In this document: positions 36,345 to 48,179 of the stretch, one piece after another | Position numbering within the stretch: position 1 is the first letter of the stretch | Layout of the letters: each line of letters starts with the position of its first letter | Translations under genes and position numbers: made by a program | NCBI GenBank assembly: GCA_009760855.2 | Contig: WPIO01000003.1 | Location: forward strand, 8,640,001 to 8,704,000 | Source: Cristatella mucedo | Lineage: Eukaryota > Bryozoa > Phylactolaemata > Cristatellidae | Length of the DNA stretch: 64,000 nucleotides | Direction of reading: 5' to 3' | Notes under the pieces: generated by a model | Told to the model about the DNA's origin: nothing | The model's input: only the letters and a program-made list of their open reading frames with translations | The model's database searches: none

Positions 36345-37483
36345 TAGCGAAGGAGCCAATAGCTAAGGCACTTCTGTCCTTGCTGCGGGAAACAGTACCT
36401 TTAGGCCGCGGTAAACTATTCTGAGAACGTCTCCTATAAATCACCATGGAACTAGTGGGCATATAAAAAATAAAAATTGTTCTGCTTTCGGTGGCAATCC
36501 TGAGATGTTAATACGAAGCGAGTCTTACGAAGAAATCCATATTTAATTGTAAGTTATTTAACCTTTAGATAGGTTTGGTCTTGAGGGCAGTCAATAACGT
36601 AAGGTAACGTTTTACAATTAAGGTTTTTGGATAGGCAACAAGTGTGTTTCTTAATTCGCATAGCCTAAAATAAATATAAAACAGTTATTGTTCCGCTGTC
36701 GTAGCTGCTGTGGTCAGAGCAATCCTATTTTGAAACTCGCCGTTTTTGCTGTTATCGGGAGAGTGCGGAAGTCAGGTTCATACATGCAGCAGGTGTAGTT
36801 CCACTAACCGAATCAGTGAAAATTAGGTGGAAATAACTCTGTTAAGTAGTATCTACAGCAGTGTGATAGTACAGGTTCAGTGAATCAACGTTTTAGTTTA
36901 TGTTTAATGTAGAGTAAGAGAATAGGGAATTGGCGCATTTGATTGAAATGCCATCAATAGGTTGCTAATACACAGCAGATGCATTTAGCTGCGCTTAAGG
37001 CCAATTCATCAAGATACGAGCAAGAAAAATTGGAGGCACCAAGGATACTTCGGCATGCCTATGGTGGGATGAAAACATGCCCGGCCATCTCATAATCCCA
37101 CGAGCGAGCACTTCACTATGACTCTTGAAGGTAAGATGAGTAATTGCTACTCGCTAGATGGAATTTCTTGCCAAGATTCGGTGGTGTGTTACATTTAATT
37201 TTTTAGTGTATATAATTAAGGTATGCGTACAGGGGAGAAAAGAGGAGAGCCCCGAAGTTGGCAAGCCAAAGAAGTTAGCGGAAGCCGACCGAACACTCGG
37301 GCAGCTGCTACTTACGCATAGCGGTGGACCCTTCAAGACGTAGGACGAGTGGCCTCCAATCATCCAATCATCATCCAAACATTCCTTCATCCACTCAGCA
37401 CTTAGCACTACGGTAGTGCCCTGAGCTCCTCCTTCCAAACCCGGCGCCCTTCCTCCTCCTCCTCTTCCTCCTCCCCCCCCCCG
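36345..37483. other. No gene recognised
   Basis: Mostly AT-rich unassigned sequence. A C/T-rich run (CCTCCTCCTCTTCC then a C run) at 37451-37483 abuts the next element. Confidence 0.45.
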
Positions 37484-38640
37484 ATTCCAATTTCACTGCA
37501 CAGATGCGGCTGAAGAGAGATAGCTATAGTTCTCCAATCGGAGAGAGCTCGGCGATCTGATGACCTCGGTCTTACCAAGTCCGATGCTGCGTGACATACA
37601 GGCTCCAGAAGCGGAGCTCATTGGATGGAACTGTAAGAGTAACAGATCAGAGAAAGTTTCACCCATCTTTTCCGAACATATTCAGTCGGCAAGATGGGTT
37701 GTGCTTCTACAAAAATGCGGCTGGTCTAGTCAAGACTAAATGAATGATCTGTCATCCGCATGAATGGCGCCAGACTTTGGCTGCCAAATTTTGCAACAGT
37801 AGAAGACGATTAAGGGCACAGACTAGGAGTCCTGAATAAAGGGAATTTCAATGATTTATATGGGATGTTACACACGTGAACAAGGTTTGGCTGCAATACT
37901 CTCCTGAGCAGGTGAGAAGATCATAGTTTTTGATGAATTCACCAGGAATAATAATATAATAATAATGATAATGCACTTGATAAAGCGCCCTCAGAGAACT
38001 CAATCTCTTTCTAGGCGCTTCACATTTGCTACAAAGGGAAGCACGATTGAATGGTGAGTAATATCATGCTTGATAAACATGAATAACATGGTTAGGGGTG
38101 ACACGCACAGGGTCAGCATGCAAATGTGGTTAGTGGCAGCATGCACAGTGTCAGCACGCATAAGCACATAAAGGACAAATCACAGGGACCCAATACATGC
38201 TGCCCTAAATGAGCTGAAAAGGACTGAAAAAGTGGTACCGGACAGTTTCGTCACAGTTGTTCAAAGCTTTCTCGGAAATTACAAATTGTAATTTGTAATT
38301 GCAATTTAAAAAAATTTGAGCCGCAGGTTCAGCCTCTCATTCAGAGCTATGCCGAAATAGGCTGCGGAATGTTCCTGTAAGTTCATATCCTTCATGCTCA
38401 TCTTGAGATTCAAGAAAATTCAAGGAGATTCGAGGAGACCATAAGAGAGAATTCTGAGGAGTAAGGTGAACGCTTTCTCCATAATATATTGGCATTTGCG
38501 CGTCGTTACCAAGGAAATAATAACGAAAACGTATGGGACTATTTTTGGCGCTTCTTTGAGAAAGCGATCTGCATCATAGCCGGAAATCTTTTACATTTAT
38601 AGATTTATAAACACTTCTGAGTGTTCATTTTTTTGTATAG
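37484..38640 (+). pseudogene. Second copy of the GAYSEE-family ORF, split by a LINE
   Basis: 37484-37530 aligns with the reverse complement of 4180-4225 (GATTCCAATTTCA, CAGATGCGGC). Translation gives DAAEER, ELGDLMTSVL, then DGLCFYKNAAGLV and HEWRQTL. After the LINE-A insertion (37945-38215) the same family resumes: YAEIGCGMFL, VHILHAHLEI, EE-stop-GERFLHNILAFARRYQ and NENVWDYFWRFFEKA. In better copies known to me this last segment reads EEQGERFHQDI-like, so the stop replaces a Gln. Many stops; not functional. Confidence 0.6.
37945..38215 (-). mobile_element. LINE-A 3' end inserted into the pseudogene
   Basis: (TAA)n-rich start, GATAAAGCGCCCTCAGAGAA, CTTTCTAGGCGCTTCACATT, GGTTAGGGGTGACACGCACA and AATCACAGGGACCCAATA. 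It is heavily 5' truncated. Confidence 0.9.
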
Positions 38641-38929
38641 TTGTAGAGTGATTACATGTTAACTTGTATTCATTTACAGTTTTGTGTACTAAATGTTAGC
38701 CGCAGGACATTGATTTTTCAGTTTCCTCACAGTAAATGAATTTATTTACAAGTTGGATTGTATCCTTGTCACAAAGAAGAGCCTCTAGCTAATTATGGCG
38801 ATTTTCTATACTTGCGAGGCATTGGCAGCTAAGTAATGGAAATAAATATTCAGGGACAAAAATAAATTGTGTTATGTAGCGTATTTTGACGCTAAAAAAG
38901 GGGAACATCGGCCATCTTTCCCAACGCTA

Positions 38930-38996
38930 GGCTAGCAGCAGGCTAGCAGCAGGCTAGCAGCAGGCTAGCAGCAGGCTAGCAGCAGGCTAGCAGCAG
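38930..38996. repeat. Minisatellite, six copies of an 11-bp unit
   Basis: The unit AGGCTAGCAGC repeats six times in perfect register. The unit itself contains GCTAGC, a 6-base palindrome. Confidence 0.97.
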
Positions 38997-40524
38997 AGGA
39001 CTCTTTGCTCCACATAATGGTCAGAACTGCTGACCCAGTTGGTCTTATATTTCGACCCGGAAACCAACGGTGTCGACTGGCATACAGCGTGGTCATATCC
39101 GTCACCACAGAAGCATTTTATTGTAATAGGCCACTGACCGGTGACTGACTGCACTGAGTGCAGAGATGCGCATCAATTCCTCCTAGTCGCCATATGTAAC
39201 TTGTAGCTCACGCCGCAGCTTTGCGAACCAACGAGTTTACCCAATTATCACCAAGCACTGGTCAGTGAGGCATACTGCACCGTTAGTACAATCTCGTGTC
39301 TTTCTCAAGCGGTCAGGAGCCTCAGCAGTAAATGAAGTGATTGGGTACCCTTTAGCCGCAATGGTATTGCACCATGAACAGTGTGACCGAGTCACCGAGA
39401 GCTTCTCGTGGAGAATGCCGCCACAGCGGGCTAGAGCGCAACAAGAAGTCGGCAGAGACGCTTCACTCTTCAGAAAGGGCAATCAGTGAATCCAGTGCCG
39501 AGTAGGTGGATGCTCTAGTCTATCAAATGGAGAGGGATTTAGTGAGTGTGAGACGCAGAATAGCTCTGACTGTAAAATATTGAACTGTCTTAGGCAGTAG
39601 TTGTATTTCATTGTGACCGACCACAAACATAAAAATGCCACAGCAACAGAAACGTGAGACCCGGTGGTGCTGGTAATGGTTTAGGTGCAAGGTAATTAAA
39701 TTAAACATTTTAACGCCCCAATAGTGGTAGTGCCAAGGGTCTACTGCTTGAACTTTCAAACAGTTCGGTGACAAATTGCAAGAGCTGGGTCACCATGGCA
39801 CTAAGTGTTTTAAAACTATTGGAGTGAACCTCTTTTTTTTTATAGAAAAAGTCCTTTAGAGAAACACGCCTCATTCTTTTAATTCTTTTGTAAAAGGCTG
39901 GCTTCGCGCATATCGCTGGATAAGGAACACTAACCCGTATCGAAAATGTCTACGAGATTTAGACAGTGTTTCATCTTACAGGTCAAGAATGTTAATTTTA
40001 TCATGCAACGGCTACTTTGCCTTTTCAACTTTATTGTAGAGCATCTCACTTAATTTGCAGATTCTAGTCACGATAGCTGTTGGCATTCTGTGATTTTATT
40101 ACATCGTCTATACGTGCAATCACTCGGTGCCTTTCCTCTAACTGTGAGACCACACCTTTGAGATTCACGTTGGCTAATCATGTTTACTTAGTTAGCTGTG
40201 GAATACCCAAAATATGGAAAGCCGAAAAAAGTGATACGAGTCAAACAAGTATAACGTTGAGCTCACTTACACTGCAGCTTATTACCTCAGGTTAATGTAG
40301 AGCTTATATTTATATTGTTAACAAAATAATAGGTTTTCATGTCATGTGTTGATGTAATTATGCAAGCTTAGAAAATAGAAAAGGCCAATCTCGCAATACC
40401 AAGCTCTGCTACACTAGTGGATCGCACCGCTTGGCTGGCATGAGTCAACTACGACCAGTTTCCCCCAATAATACATAGATATGCTCATTTCTTTAGTAAA
40501 AGAGCAGCATGAATATACTATGCT
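38997..40524. other. No gene recognised
   Basis: Several short frames on both strands at 39237-39774 show no motif. Nothing else is identifiable in this 1.5 kb. Confidence 0.45.
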
Positions 40525-41702
40525 AAACGTCCGTCTTTCTAAGCACTTTACTTTTGCTGCAAAGGAAGCACGATGGAATGATTAGTAGTAGCGTGCTGAT
40601 TAAACAACAAGTATTATCACATGGTTAGGGGTGACATGCGCAGGGTCAGCATGCAAGCATGATTAGTGGCAGCATGCATTGTGCCAGCACGCATAAGCAC
40701 ATAAAGGTCGAGTCCCAGGGACCCACTAAATGCTAGGATAAATAGATGCGTTTTTATTTTCTTTCTAAATGTGGTCGTCAGGGGAATGTCGTGACGCAAG
40801 TCGGGAGTGAGTTCAAGGCTTTGGGAGCATACGAACTAAAGGCACGGTCTCCAGAGGATTTGAGGTTTGTAAGAGGTATTGGTAAACAACTAGATTCCGA
40901 AAAGCGAGTAGTACGATGCTTGGCCTGATGAGGGAGTAGATCTGATAGGTAGGCAGGAGCCAAGGAATGAAGGGACCTAAGAGTGAGCGACAAAACTTGA
41001 AGTTTATGCATTGCTTGACTGGGAGCCAGTGCAGGTCGACGAGAAGTAGTGTGATGTGGCGACTGCGATGCTCACGGCAGACAAGCCTAGCTGCTGAGCT
41101 TTGCACCAACTGTTAGCGCCTGATTGCACAGGCTAGTAGACCAGCAGACAGTGAGTTATACAAGTGTCGAGACGGGATGTCACACATGTACGTACCAACT
41201 TAGATGTGGTATCAATGTCTAAACAAGCTCGGATTTTAGCAAAGCCGTGTAGCTGAAAGTAGACCGACTTGACTGTGGAACTGATGTGGTCGTTTAACGA
41301 TGGGTTAGATTGGAACATGGCACCTAGATTTCGTGCAGATTCAACAGGAGATATGTTAGCACAGCCGATTTTGAGCGTCAGGTTTCCCAATTTCTGAACC
41401 ACACTTGCTTTGCACGTAACTAGTAAGTTGGTTTTTATCATCATTCAATTTAAGAAAGTTTGCTGCCATCCATGTGCGGATGTCATAAATAAGTGCAGCA
41501 AGGGAGTTGAGAGAATTCGACGAGCTGGAGGGCTGGAACTGATCAAAGCAAAGGTACAACCGAGTATCATCCGTATAGAAGTGAAAGCCTAGATTGTGCT
41601 TGGCCTTTACATCGGCAAGAGGGAGAGTATAAGCCGCGAAAAGAACGGGACCGAGCGCGGAGCCATGAGGTACCCCATATTTCAGAGGTACCTAGGATGA
41701 TC
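40525..41702 (-). mobile_element. LINE-A copy, left arm of a head-to-head pair
   Basis: On the minus strand it runs from the RT (a degraded GTSWLRARSRSFSR, then AFTSIRMILGCTFALISS-like frames, LNDDK) through SARNLGAMFQSNPSLNDHIS and [16 protein letters not shown] to the 3' tail. Frameshifts separate the pieces. It abuts the next copy near 41702. Confidence 0.9.
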
Positions 41703-42990
41703 TTTGTCCACTGCTCTGCAGTGGTTCAGGTCCTATCTCAGTGGGAGACTCCAGAGTGTTGACGTGAATGGACAAAGATCATCTGAAGTACCTCTAAAAT
41801 ATGGAGTACCTCAGGGCTCTGTGCTAGGTCCGGTCCTTTTCACCGTTTATACTCTCCCTCTCGCTGATGTGATTGCCAAGCACAATCTAGGCTTTCACTT
41901 CTATGCGGATGACACTCAGTTGTACCTTTGCTTTGATCCCTCCCAGCCTTCGAGCACCTCAAATTCTCTCAACTCACTTGCCGCATGCATTGATGACATC
42001 CGATCATGGATGGCAGCAAATTTTCTAAAACTAAACGATGATAAAACTAACTTACTAGTTATGGGCAAACCTAGTGTTATTCAGAAATTGGAAAGGCTGA
42101 CTTTCAAAATTGGCTCTGCCAGCATATCTCCAGTTGCATCAGCTCGAAATCTAGGTGTCATATTCCAAAGCGACCTCTCGTTAGACGACCACATCAGCTC
42201 CACAGTCAAATCCGCCTATTTTCAGCTTCATAACATTGCTAAAATTAGGGCTGGTTTAGATAAGGATACCACGTCTAAGTTGGTCCATGCATTCGTGACA
42301 TCTCGTCTCGACTTCTGCAACTCACTGCTTACTGGCCTACCAGCATGTGCGATCAGGCGATTGCAGCTGGTACAAAACTCTGCAGCTAGGCTTGTCTGTC
42401 GTGAGCGTCGCAGTTGCCACATTACTCCACTTCTCGCCGACCTGCACTGGTTACCAGTCAAGCAACGGATTGACTTCAAGGTTTTGTCGCTCACTTTTAG
42501 GTCTCTTCATTCTATGGCTCCAGCCTATCTTTCAGATATACTACCCCATCAGGCAAAGCATCGTACCACTCGCTTTTCTGAATCTAACAGTCTAGAAATA
42601 CCTCGTACAAACCTTAAATCCTTTGGAGACCGTGCATTTAGCTCGTATGCTCCCACAGCCTGGAACTCCCTCCCGACCTGCATCAGAACATCCCCTGACC
42701 TGACCACATTTAAAAGAAACTTAAAAACATACCTATTTAGGACAGCATTTAGTGGGTCCTTGTGATTCGTCCTCGATGTGCTTATGCGTGCTGACACTGT
42801 TCATGCTGCCACTAACCACATTTGCATGCTGACCCAGTGCATGTAACCCCTAACCATGTTATTCATTTTGTTTGTTTTTCAGGCATGATTTTACTTACTA
42901 TTCTGTTGCGTATCACTTTGCAGCAAATGTAAAGCGCCTAGAAAGAGATTAAGTTCTCTGAGGGCGCTTTATCAAGTGCAATATTACTTA
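41703..42990 (+). mobile_element. LINE-A copy with the longest intact RT frame (353 codons)
   Basis: 41704-42765 is open. It starts inside the RT palm ([20 protein letters not shown]), includes [14 protein letters not shown] and the catalytic [17 protein letters not shown], then the thumb/C-terminal region ([59 protein letters not shown]) and ends FRTAFSGSL. The 3' UTR and stem-loop AAAGCGCCTAGAAAGAGATT / AAGTTCTCTGAGGGCGCTTT follow. It is 5' truncated, without endonuclease or RT N-terminus, so it is not autonomous. The architecture fits the L2/CR1 group of LINEs. Confidence 0.93.
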
Positions 42991-43194
42991 CTTACTATTA
43001 CATTCACGTCAATACTCTGGAGTATCCTACTGAGACTTGAATAATCGGATAATAATCTGGAAAATAATAATATCTGATAATAAAAATATATGTTAGTACT
43101 CTTGAGTATCCTATTGAGATAGGACATGAATAGTTGCAATGCAGTCCCATTAATGCCCCGGTGAGATGAGAGGCGCTCAAGAAGGACTAGATGA

Positions 43195-43318
43195 GATTCA
43201 TAATATATTGAGTATGCTACCCCTAACCATTCGATTTTGCTTCGTTCGCAGCAAATATCAAGTGCCTAGAAAGACATTGAGTTCTCTGAGGGGGCTATAT
43301 TAAATGCATTATTATCCT
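43195..43318 (+). mobile_element. LINE-A 3' tail fragment
   Basis: GCTACCCCTAACCATTCGAT, CAAGTGCCTAGAAAGACATT, GAGTTCTCTGAGGGGGC and a short TTATT end. Confidence 0.8.
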
Positions 43319-43497
43319 TTTTAATCGCTTCCTGTTGTCATCAAAGTGGGTGACATACTTAACTTTAGCGCTGGGTCTCATTTGAGGTAGCTTTTATGAA
43401 CTGCCAATACTCTGGTTGTGATTCCTATTTCTAGCAGACATTGTTAGGTTTCTGATAAAGTTTAAATTTCAGGCGGCTAATACCTCTTGCAAAATAT

Positions 43498-43983
43498 GTG
43501 GGTATGGAAAATAGAGTTTTCTGGGAAGATTTTCTGCGGACAAACGCTTCCTCAAAAATTATATCGCGCCATGGCAAACTACCGATGAACCCGAAACGTA
43601 GTACAGACGAAGCTAGTTCTACAAAAAAAGATACGAGGGCGAGTTCAAACCGTGCTCAAGGTCGTGGTCGGATATGTTTAAGATCGGTACCGAAAAAAAT
43701 GCAGTTTGCCGTGACGGGAAGCAAAGTCGCGCGCCTTTCGTGGCAAAGGGCACTCCCTTATCTAACCGACCTTCATTTGTTACAGCGAGCCGTCTCGTGC
43801 TCCTTTATTAATGCCGCACCGGAGTCTGTCGGATGCACTAATCTTCGGAGCAGCACGAGCCTTAAAGGAAGCTTGACTCCAATACCAGCCTTTTTTGGTA
43901 GCGGCATTATATGGATAGGCATTTCTAATAAGTACCCGAATATATGCAATTTCGCTAAATTATATGGAACAACTCGCAACTGA
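43498..43983 (+). CDS. Unassigned open frame, 159-161 codons
   Basis: An open frame with an internal ATG at 43504 (MENRVFWEDFLRTNASSK). It has a basic Ser/Arg-rich middle (KKDTRASSNRAQGRGRI) and no recognisable domain. A TTTCAG lies 27 bases upstream. It is longer than most chance frames here, but no splice partner, homology or codon bias is visible. It may be a fragment of an element or chance. Confidence 0.15.
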   Translation: MGMENRVFWEDFLRTNASSKIISRHGKLPMNPKRSTDEASSTKKDTRASSNRAQGRGRICLRSVPKKMQFAVTGSKVARLSWQRALPYLTDLHLLQRAVSCSFINAAPESVGCTNLRSSTSLKGSLTPIPAFFGSGIIWIGISNKYPNICNFAKLYGTTRN

Positions 43984-44149
43984 TTTCTGTTTAAGATGAA
44001 CGGCGATCTTACCTGCAAAGACCACAAATCTCTCAGAAGTAAAACAAACAGCTTCTTCTAAATTATCTTGGAAATGGAAGATCGATTGGTATATTAAAAA
44101 TGTTGGGCCACTAGCCGAGCCGGCCGCGCCTGCGAGCGAAATTTTGTGA

Positions 44150-45062
44150 ATATAATAATAATAGTAATACATTTGATATAGCGCCCTCAGAGAACTCAAT
44201 TTCGGTCTCGGCGGTTTACATTTGCTGCAAAGGAAATACGATCGAATGTTGAGTGGGATCGTGCTTGACAAATAACATAAATAACATTATTAGGGGTGAC
44301 ATGCACAGGGTCAGCAAGCAAGTAGGGTTTTCAGTGGCAGCATGCACAGTGTCAGCACGCATAAGCACATAAAGAACGAATCACAGGGACCCACTAAATA
44401 CTGTCATAAATAGATGCATTTTTAGTTTCTTTTTAAATGTAGTCAAGTCAGGGACGTCGTGCGGCAAGTCGGGAGTGAGTTCCAGGCTTGGGGAGCATAC
44501 GAACTATATGCACTGTCCCGACCTGCGTCAGAACATCCCCTGACCTGACCACATATAAAAAAAAACTTAAAAACACACCTATCTAGGACAGCATTTAGTG
44601 GGTCCCTATGATTCGTCCTTCATGTGCTTATGCGGGCTGACACTGTGCATGCTGCCACTAACCACATTTGCATGCTGACCCTGCGCATGTCACCCCTAAC
44701 CATGTTATTCATTTTGTTCGTTTATCAAGCATGATATTACTCACCATTCAATTGCATTTCCCTTTGCAGCAAATGTAAAGCGCCTAGAGAGAGATTGAGT
44801 TCTCTGAGGGCGCTTTATCAAGTGCATTATTATTATTATTCACTGCCTCCAAAGGATTTGAGGTTTGTATGAGGTATCGGTAAACAAGAGTAGATTTCGA
44901 AAAGCTGGTGGTGCGATTCTTAGCCTTGTGGGGGTAGGTCTGATAGGTTAGCTGGAACCAGAGAATCATGGGACCTAAAAGGGAATGGCAGAACCTTGAA
45001 GCCGATGAGTTACTTGACTGGGAGCCAGTGAAGGTCGGCGAGGAGTGATGCGATGTAGCAAC
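44150..45062 (-). mobile_element. LINE-A copy interrupted by a nested LINE-A insertion
   Basis: The reverse-oriented copy runs 44150-44515 (3' tail and UTR) and resumes at 44841-45062 (C-terminal coding, minus-strand LLGPMILWFQLTYQTYPHKA in one frame). Consensus reading across the gap, AACTAAATGCACGGTCTCCAAAGG, is split after GCAC(TG). Confidence 0.9.
44516..44840 (+). mobile_element. Nested LINE-A 3' end with 5-bp TSD
   Basis: The body starts TCCCGACCTGCGTCAGAACA (end of the ORF) and finishes with the stem-loop and (TTATT) tail. CACTG occurs immediately on both sides at 44511-44515 and 44841-44845. It is opposite in orientation to its host copy, so 44160-44500 and 44520-44835 form a near-continuous hairpin. 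Confidence 0.9.
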
Positions 45063-45603
45063 TGGCGATGGCTTACTCTTCAGCTCAGTCAAAGAGGCTC
45101 AAATACCCAGCAGCCTCTAGCTGGATGGAACCCCGATCCTTTACCGGCCCCCGCTAGCTTTCCCAGCTGTAGTCACGCTTCCGCAATGGCCGCCGAGTTT
45201 GCCGGCAGGCTGACCCTGGTCAGGGCCACTTGCTGGACCGTGACGTTGGATCCGATTTGCGTGAGAATGCGCAAGCACAATTGCATTAAATCTTGTAAGT
45301 AAACTATAAAAAAGGCGTATACTTATTTTTTTAATGAACCCAGAACAAAGTATTTTTTTATAATGTGTAATAAAGACTGGAGATTGGCGCAGCTAATGAA
45401 AGAAATAGCAGGTGGATCACAGTTCGAATTGTAGGGCCATTCTCTGGGCCAGGCCATTCGAGATCATTGCCCCGAGAAAGCACATATCTCAAGTGAATGA
45501 AATTTTGTGAGTAAATCCGGAATGCAGTTGCAAAAAGGTGGAATTGAAACCGAAGTTGTGCTGTTCTTATTTTGAAAATGGCAGGTCTATTGCAGTGGAA
45601 GAG

Positions 45604-45697
45604 AGAAGAGTGAGTGAGTGAGTGAGTGAGTGAGTGAGTGAGTGAGTGAGTGAGTGAGTGAGTGAGTGAGTGAGTGAGTGAGTGAGAGAGAGTGAGA

Positions 45698-45775
<78 letters not shown>

Positions 45776-45776
45776 G
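45604..45776. repeat. (TGAG)n then (GA)n microsatellite
   Basis: About 19 TGAG units from 45609, a transition of AGTGAGAGAG units, then about 30 GA units to 45772. Confidence 0.98.
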
Positions 45777-48179
45777 CATATAAAATCCGGTACGTGAGGC
45801 GACCTACTTAGGTGCCAACACAACAAAGCGAAGCTGCATTTGAGAGGGGGCGGCACTGCTTGGTTAGAGGTTAAACATGCCCATTCCTGCTAGGATTCAC
45901 CCTCACAAGAGATTTAGTTTTCAATAAGGGCGCAATGCAAATAATTTATGATACTTATTCTTTAATGCCTCTTTAGTAGTCCTTTGTAACGGAGGTCCCG
46001 TTGAACTTCGCTTACTCTTTCAATGAATATTCTTTCAAAAATGCATACATTTTACACCGATGGATATTTTGAATTTTGACGGTACCAATAGTACTATGCA
46101 TTTACAATACATCTGAATATGTTTTTTACATTCCGTCTCCGCATAGCCATGACAAGTCAGAGCTTTTGCTGTAGGCTGCTGCTTGGTTTAGCTTTGCCTC
46201 TGCTGAGCAACTGCATTGCAGACAGGCAGCAGTCGTTCAGAGTTGATCAGATTGCAAGCCCGGCTGAGATGAGCAATAATGCCGTCAATTGGGCTGTTAC
46301 AAACGTGGCATGTGGCTTCCACGTCTGGACAGAGCTAGGCTGCCAACGCAGCGCTCGTTATGGTGCCAGTCTCAGCTCGCGCACACGATGAATACTTGTG
46401 ATTTCTTAGCCTTGTATCACAGCTAGTGACTTGTAGATGCAGCAACAATGCACGCCGGTATGCTGATAGTAGCGGAACACGACAGAACAGCGAGGAAGAG
46501 TGTACATACCGTAAGTAACATATTAAGTTCATCCCCACTGAGTAAAGAATCGTCTGCTTTTATACGGCATTGTTCATAGATAGTAGTATAATCGGTTCCT
46601 AGCCGTTATAATTCAGGAACCGCAAAAGTAAATATTGGTCACAATCTTGCCGATTCAGCATGCCACCATTTAAGCGCCGAAAGTTAATTTTAGCATCGGT
46701 CTGACGCTGATAACTTGACGACCAGGCTTTAGCCTCCGGCTTTGCGTGACGTCTGCAATGTGCACTTTTCTTTTTCTTCTCTGTTTTAGAGATTCATGGG
46801 TTGCTTTGTAAGATTCCCCATACCATTTTCTGGCAAGACATACTGCAAAGTAACAGCTACTTTTGCACGTCGAATCTCTCCAAGCGTCGAGCAGACATGC
46901 AAGCGCCTGCTATCACGCATCTAGACATCTAGACCTTCCTCCATCCATCGACCCAGGTCTGCCCCGAGCTCCTCTGTGCACCCTTTCCTCCGTGCCTCCA
47001 GCCTCCGCCGTCTCCAGAAGAGAGCTACAAGTCAGAGAGCATGGAAGTACCGTCCGGTTCCAAATGCTAATATTCAGAGATGAAGCTGAGGATAAATCCC
47101 GTACTAGCCCAATCAAGCCTGTACCTTAACAATCTCAACTTGATCAGAGATCGTAGTCTCACCACGAGTCAAATACCGAGCTTTCAAAGTCTGAAGGCTG
47201 AAGCAGTGGAATGCATTCAATGGAATTGTGCAAATGGACTGACATTGTTTGATCAGATAGCTTTGGACCAAGTTTGCTGTTGGAATCAACATAGTCAAGT
47301 GGAAGGCACTGCTGAACCCCGGAATGTGTTGATTCTACAATTGCACGTTAGTTAGAGATCTTATTGTCACAAATTTACTGCAGCTGCTCAAGCACTACAA
47401 TTATTTGCTCTGTGGGGAAATGTCAAGAAAATACCATTTTAAAATGTGTCCGACAATCAAATACGTGTTTATGGTACCTTTCGAAAGACAAATATGTTTG
47501 AGCTGGATCAAAAGTTCTGACGACTTCCACATAAAAGAAAAATTGGTTATCCCAACCACTTCTAACGCGGATGTAAACCGGAAGCAACAAATCTACAAAT
47601 AAAAAATGTACTGATCTCCGCATCGTATGCGACTTGTATCCAAACTTGTCAAACCTTGGTAGATCGCTACAGATAATTGAAGCTGTTGAGGTGCATACTT
47701 GTGACTTTTATACAGCTTCATTTCCAAGGTTGGTTGGTGCCTTGTAAATTAAATAACTTAACTGATATTTCACGCATCGGAATGAAATTTTAAATGCAAT
47801 TTCAGCTTTGCTTTTTTACCCTAGTTTTTAATATTTTTTATTTCGGTTTGTAACATTTGGATGTATGCATCATCAAACGTCCGGGAGCTTTATTTTCCAT
47901 AATCGTGGACATATAGAACCAATTGTAACCCTAGCGTAGCTCTAACCGTACGAAGGTGGTTGACCTGCAAAGATACGAAGATCAACGAATTCATTGCATG
48001 AATAAAAAATAAAAAAGAAGTAGAAGAGAATTTACGTTGCGTAGCGCCCTGAGGGCACGGAATGCCTACGCAGGCGCTGTACAACTTTCCGCCAGAGAGG
48101 CAGTGAACTGAGAGTCAATGACGAACAAGGTATCCTATCCTGGTAGCAAAGAAGCAAGCTAAGGCATCAGCCTATCAAA
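45777..48179. other. No confident gene
   Basis: The only point of note is an open frame at 46149-46391 (80 codons) whose start looks like a signal peptide (MTSQSFCCRLLLGLALPLLS, then NCIADRQQ). It has no splice or homology support and may be chance. Around 48035-48080 GTAGCGCCCTGAGGGCACGG and AGGCGCTGTACAA resemble a decayed LINE/SINE tail. Confidence 0.35.
46149..46391 (+). CDS. Possible short secreted-protein ORF (weak)
   Basis: Eighty codons from ATG to TGA. The N-terminus has a hydrophobic core (LLLGLALPLL) after a basic residue and a possible cleavage near CIA. The rest has no repeats, dibasic sites or Cys framework that would mark a peptide hormone. Confidence 0.15.
   Translation: MTSQSFCCRLLLGLALPLLSNCIADRQQSFRVDQIASPAEMSNNAVNWAVTNVACGFHVWTELGCQRSARYGASLSSRTR

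Noticed and set aside
45567-45856. Ser-Leu and Thr-His-Ser repeat frames
   Set aside because: They are translations of the (TGAG)n/(GA)n microsatellite.
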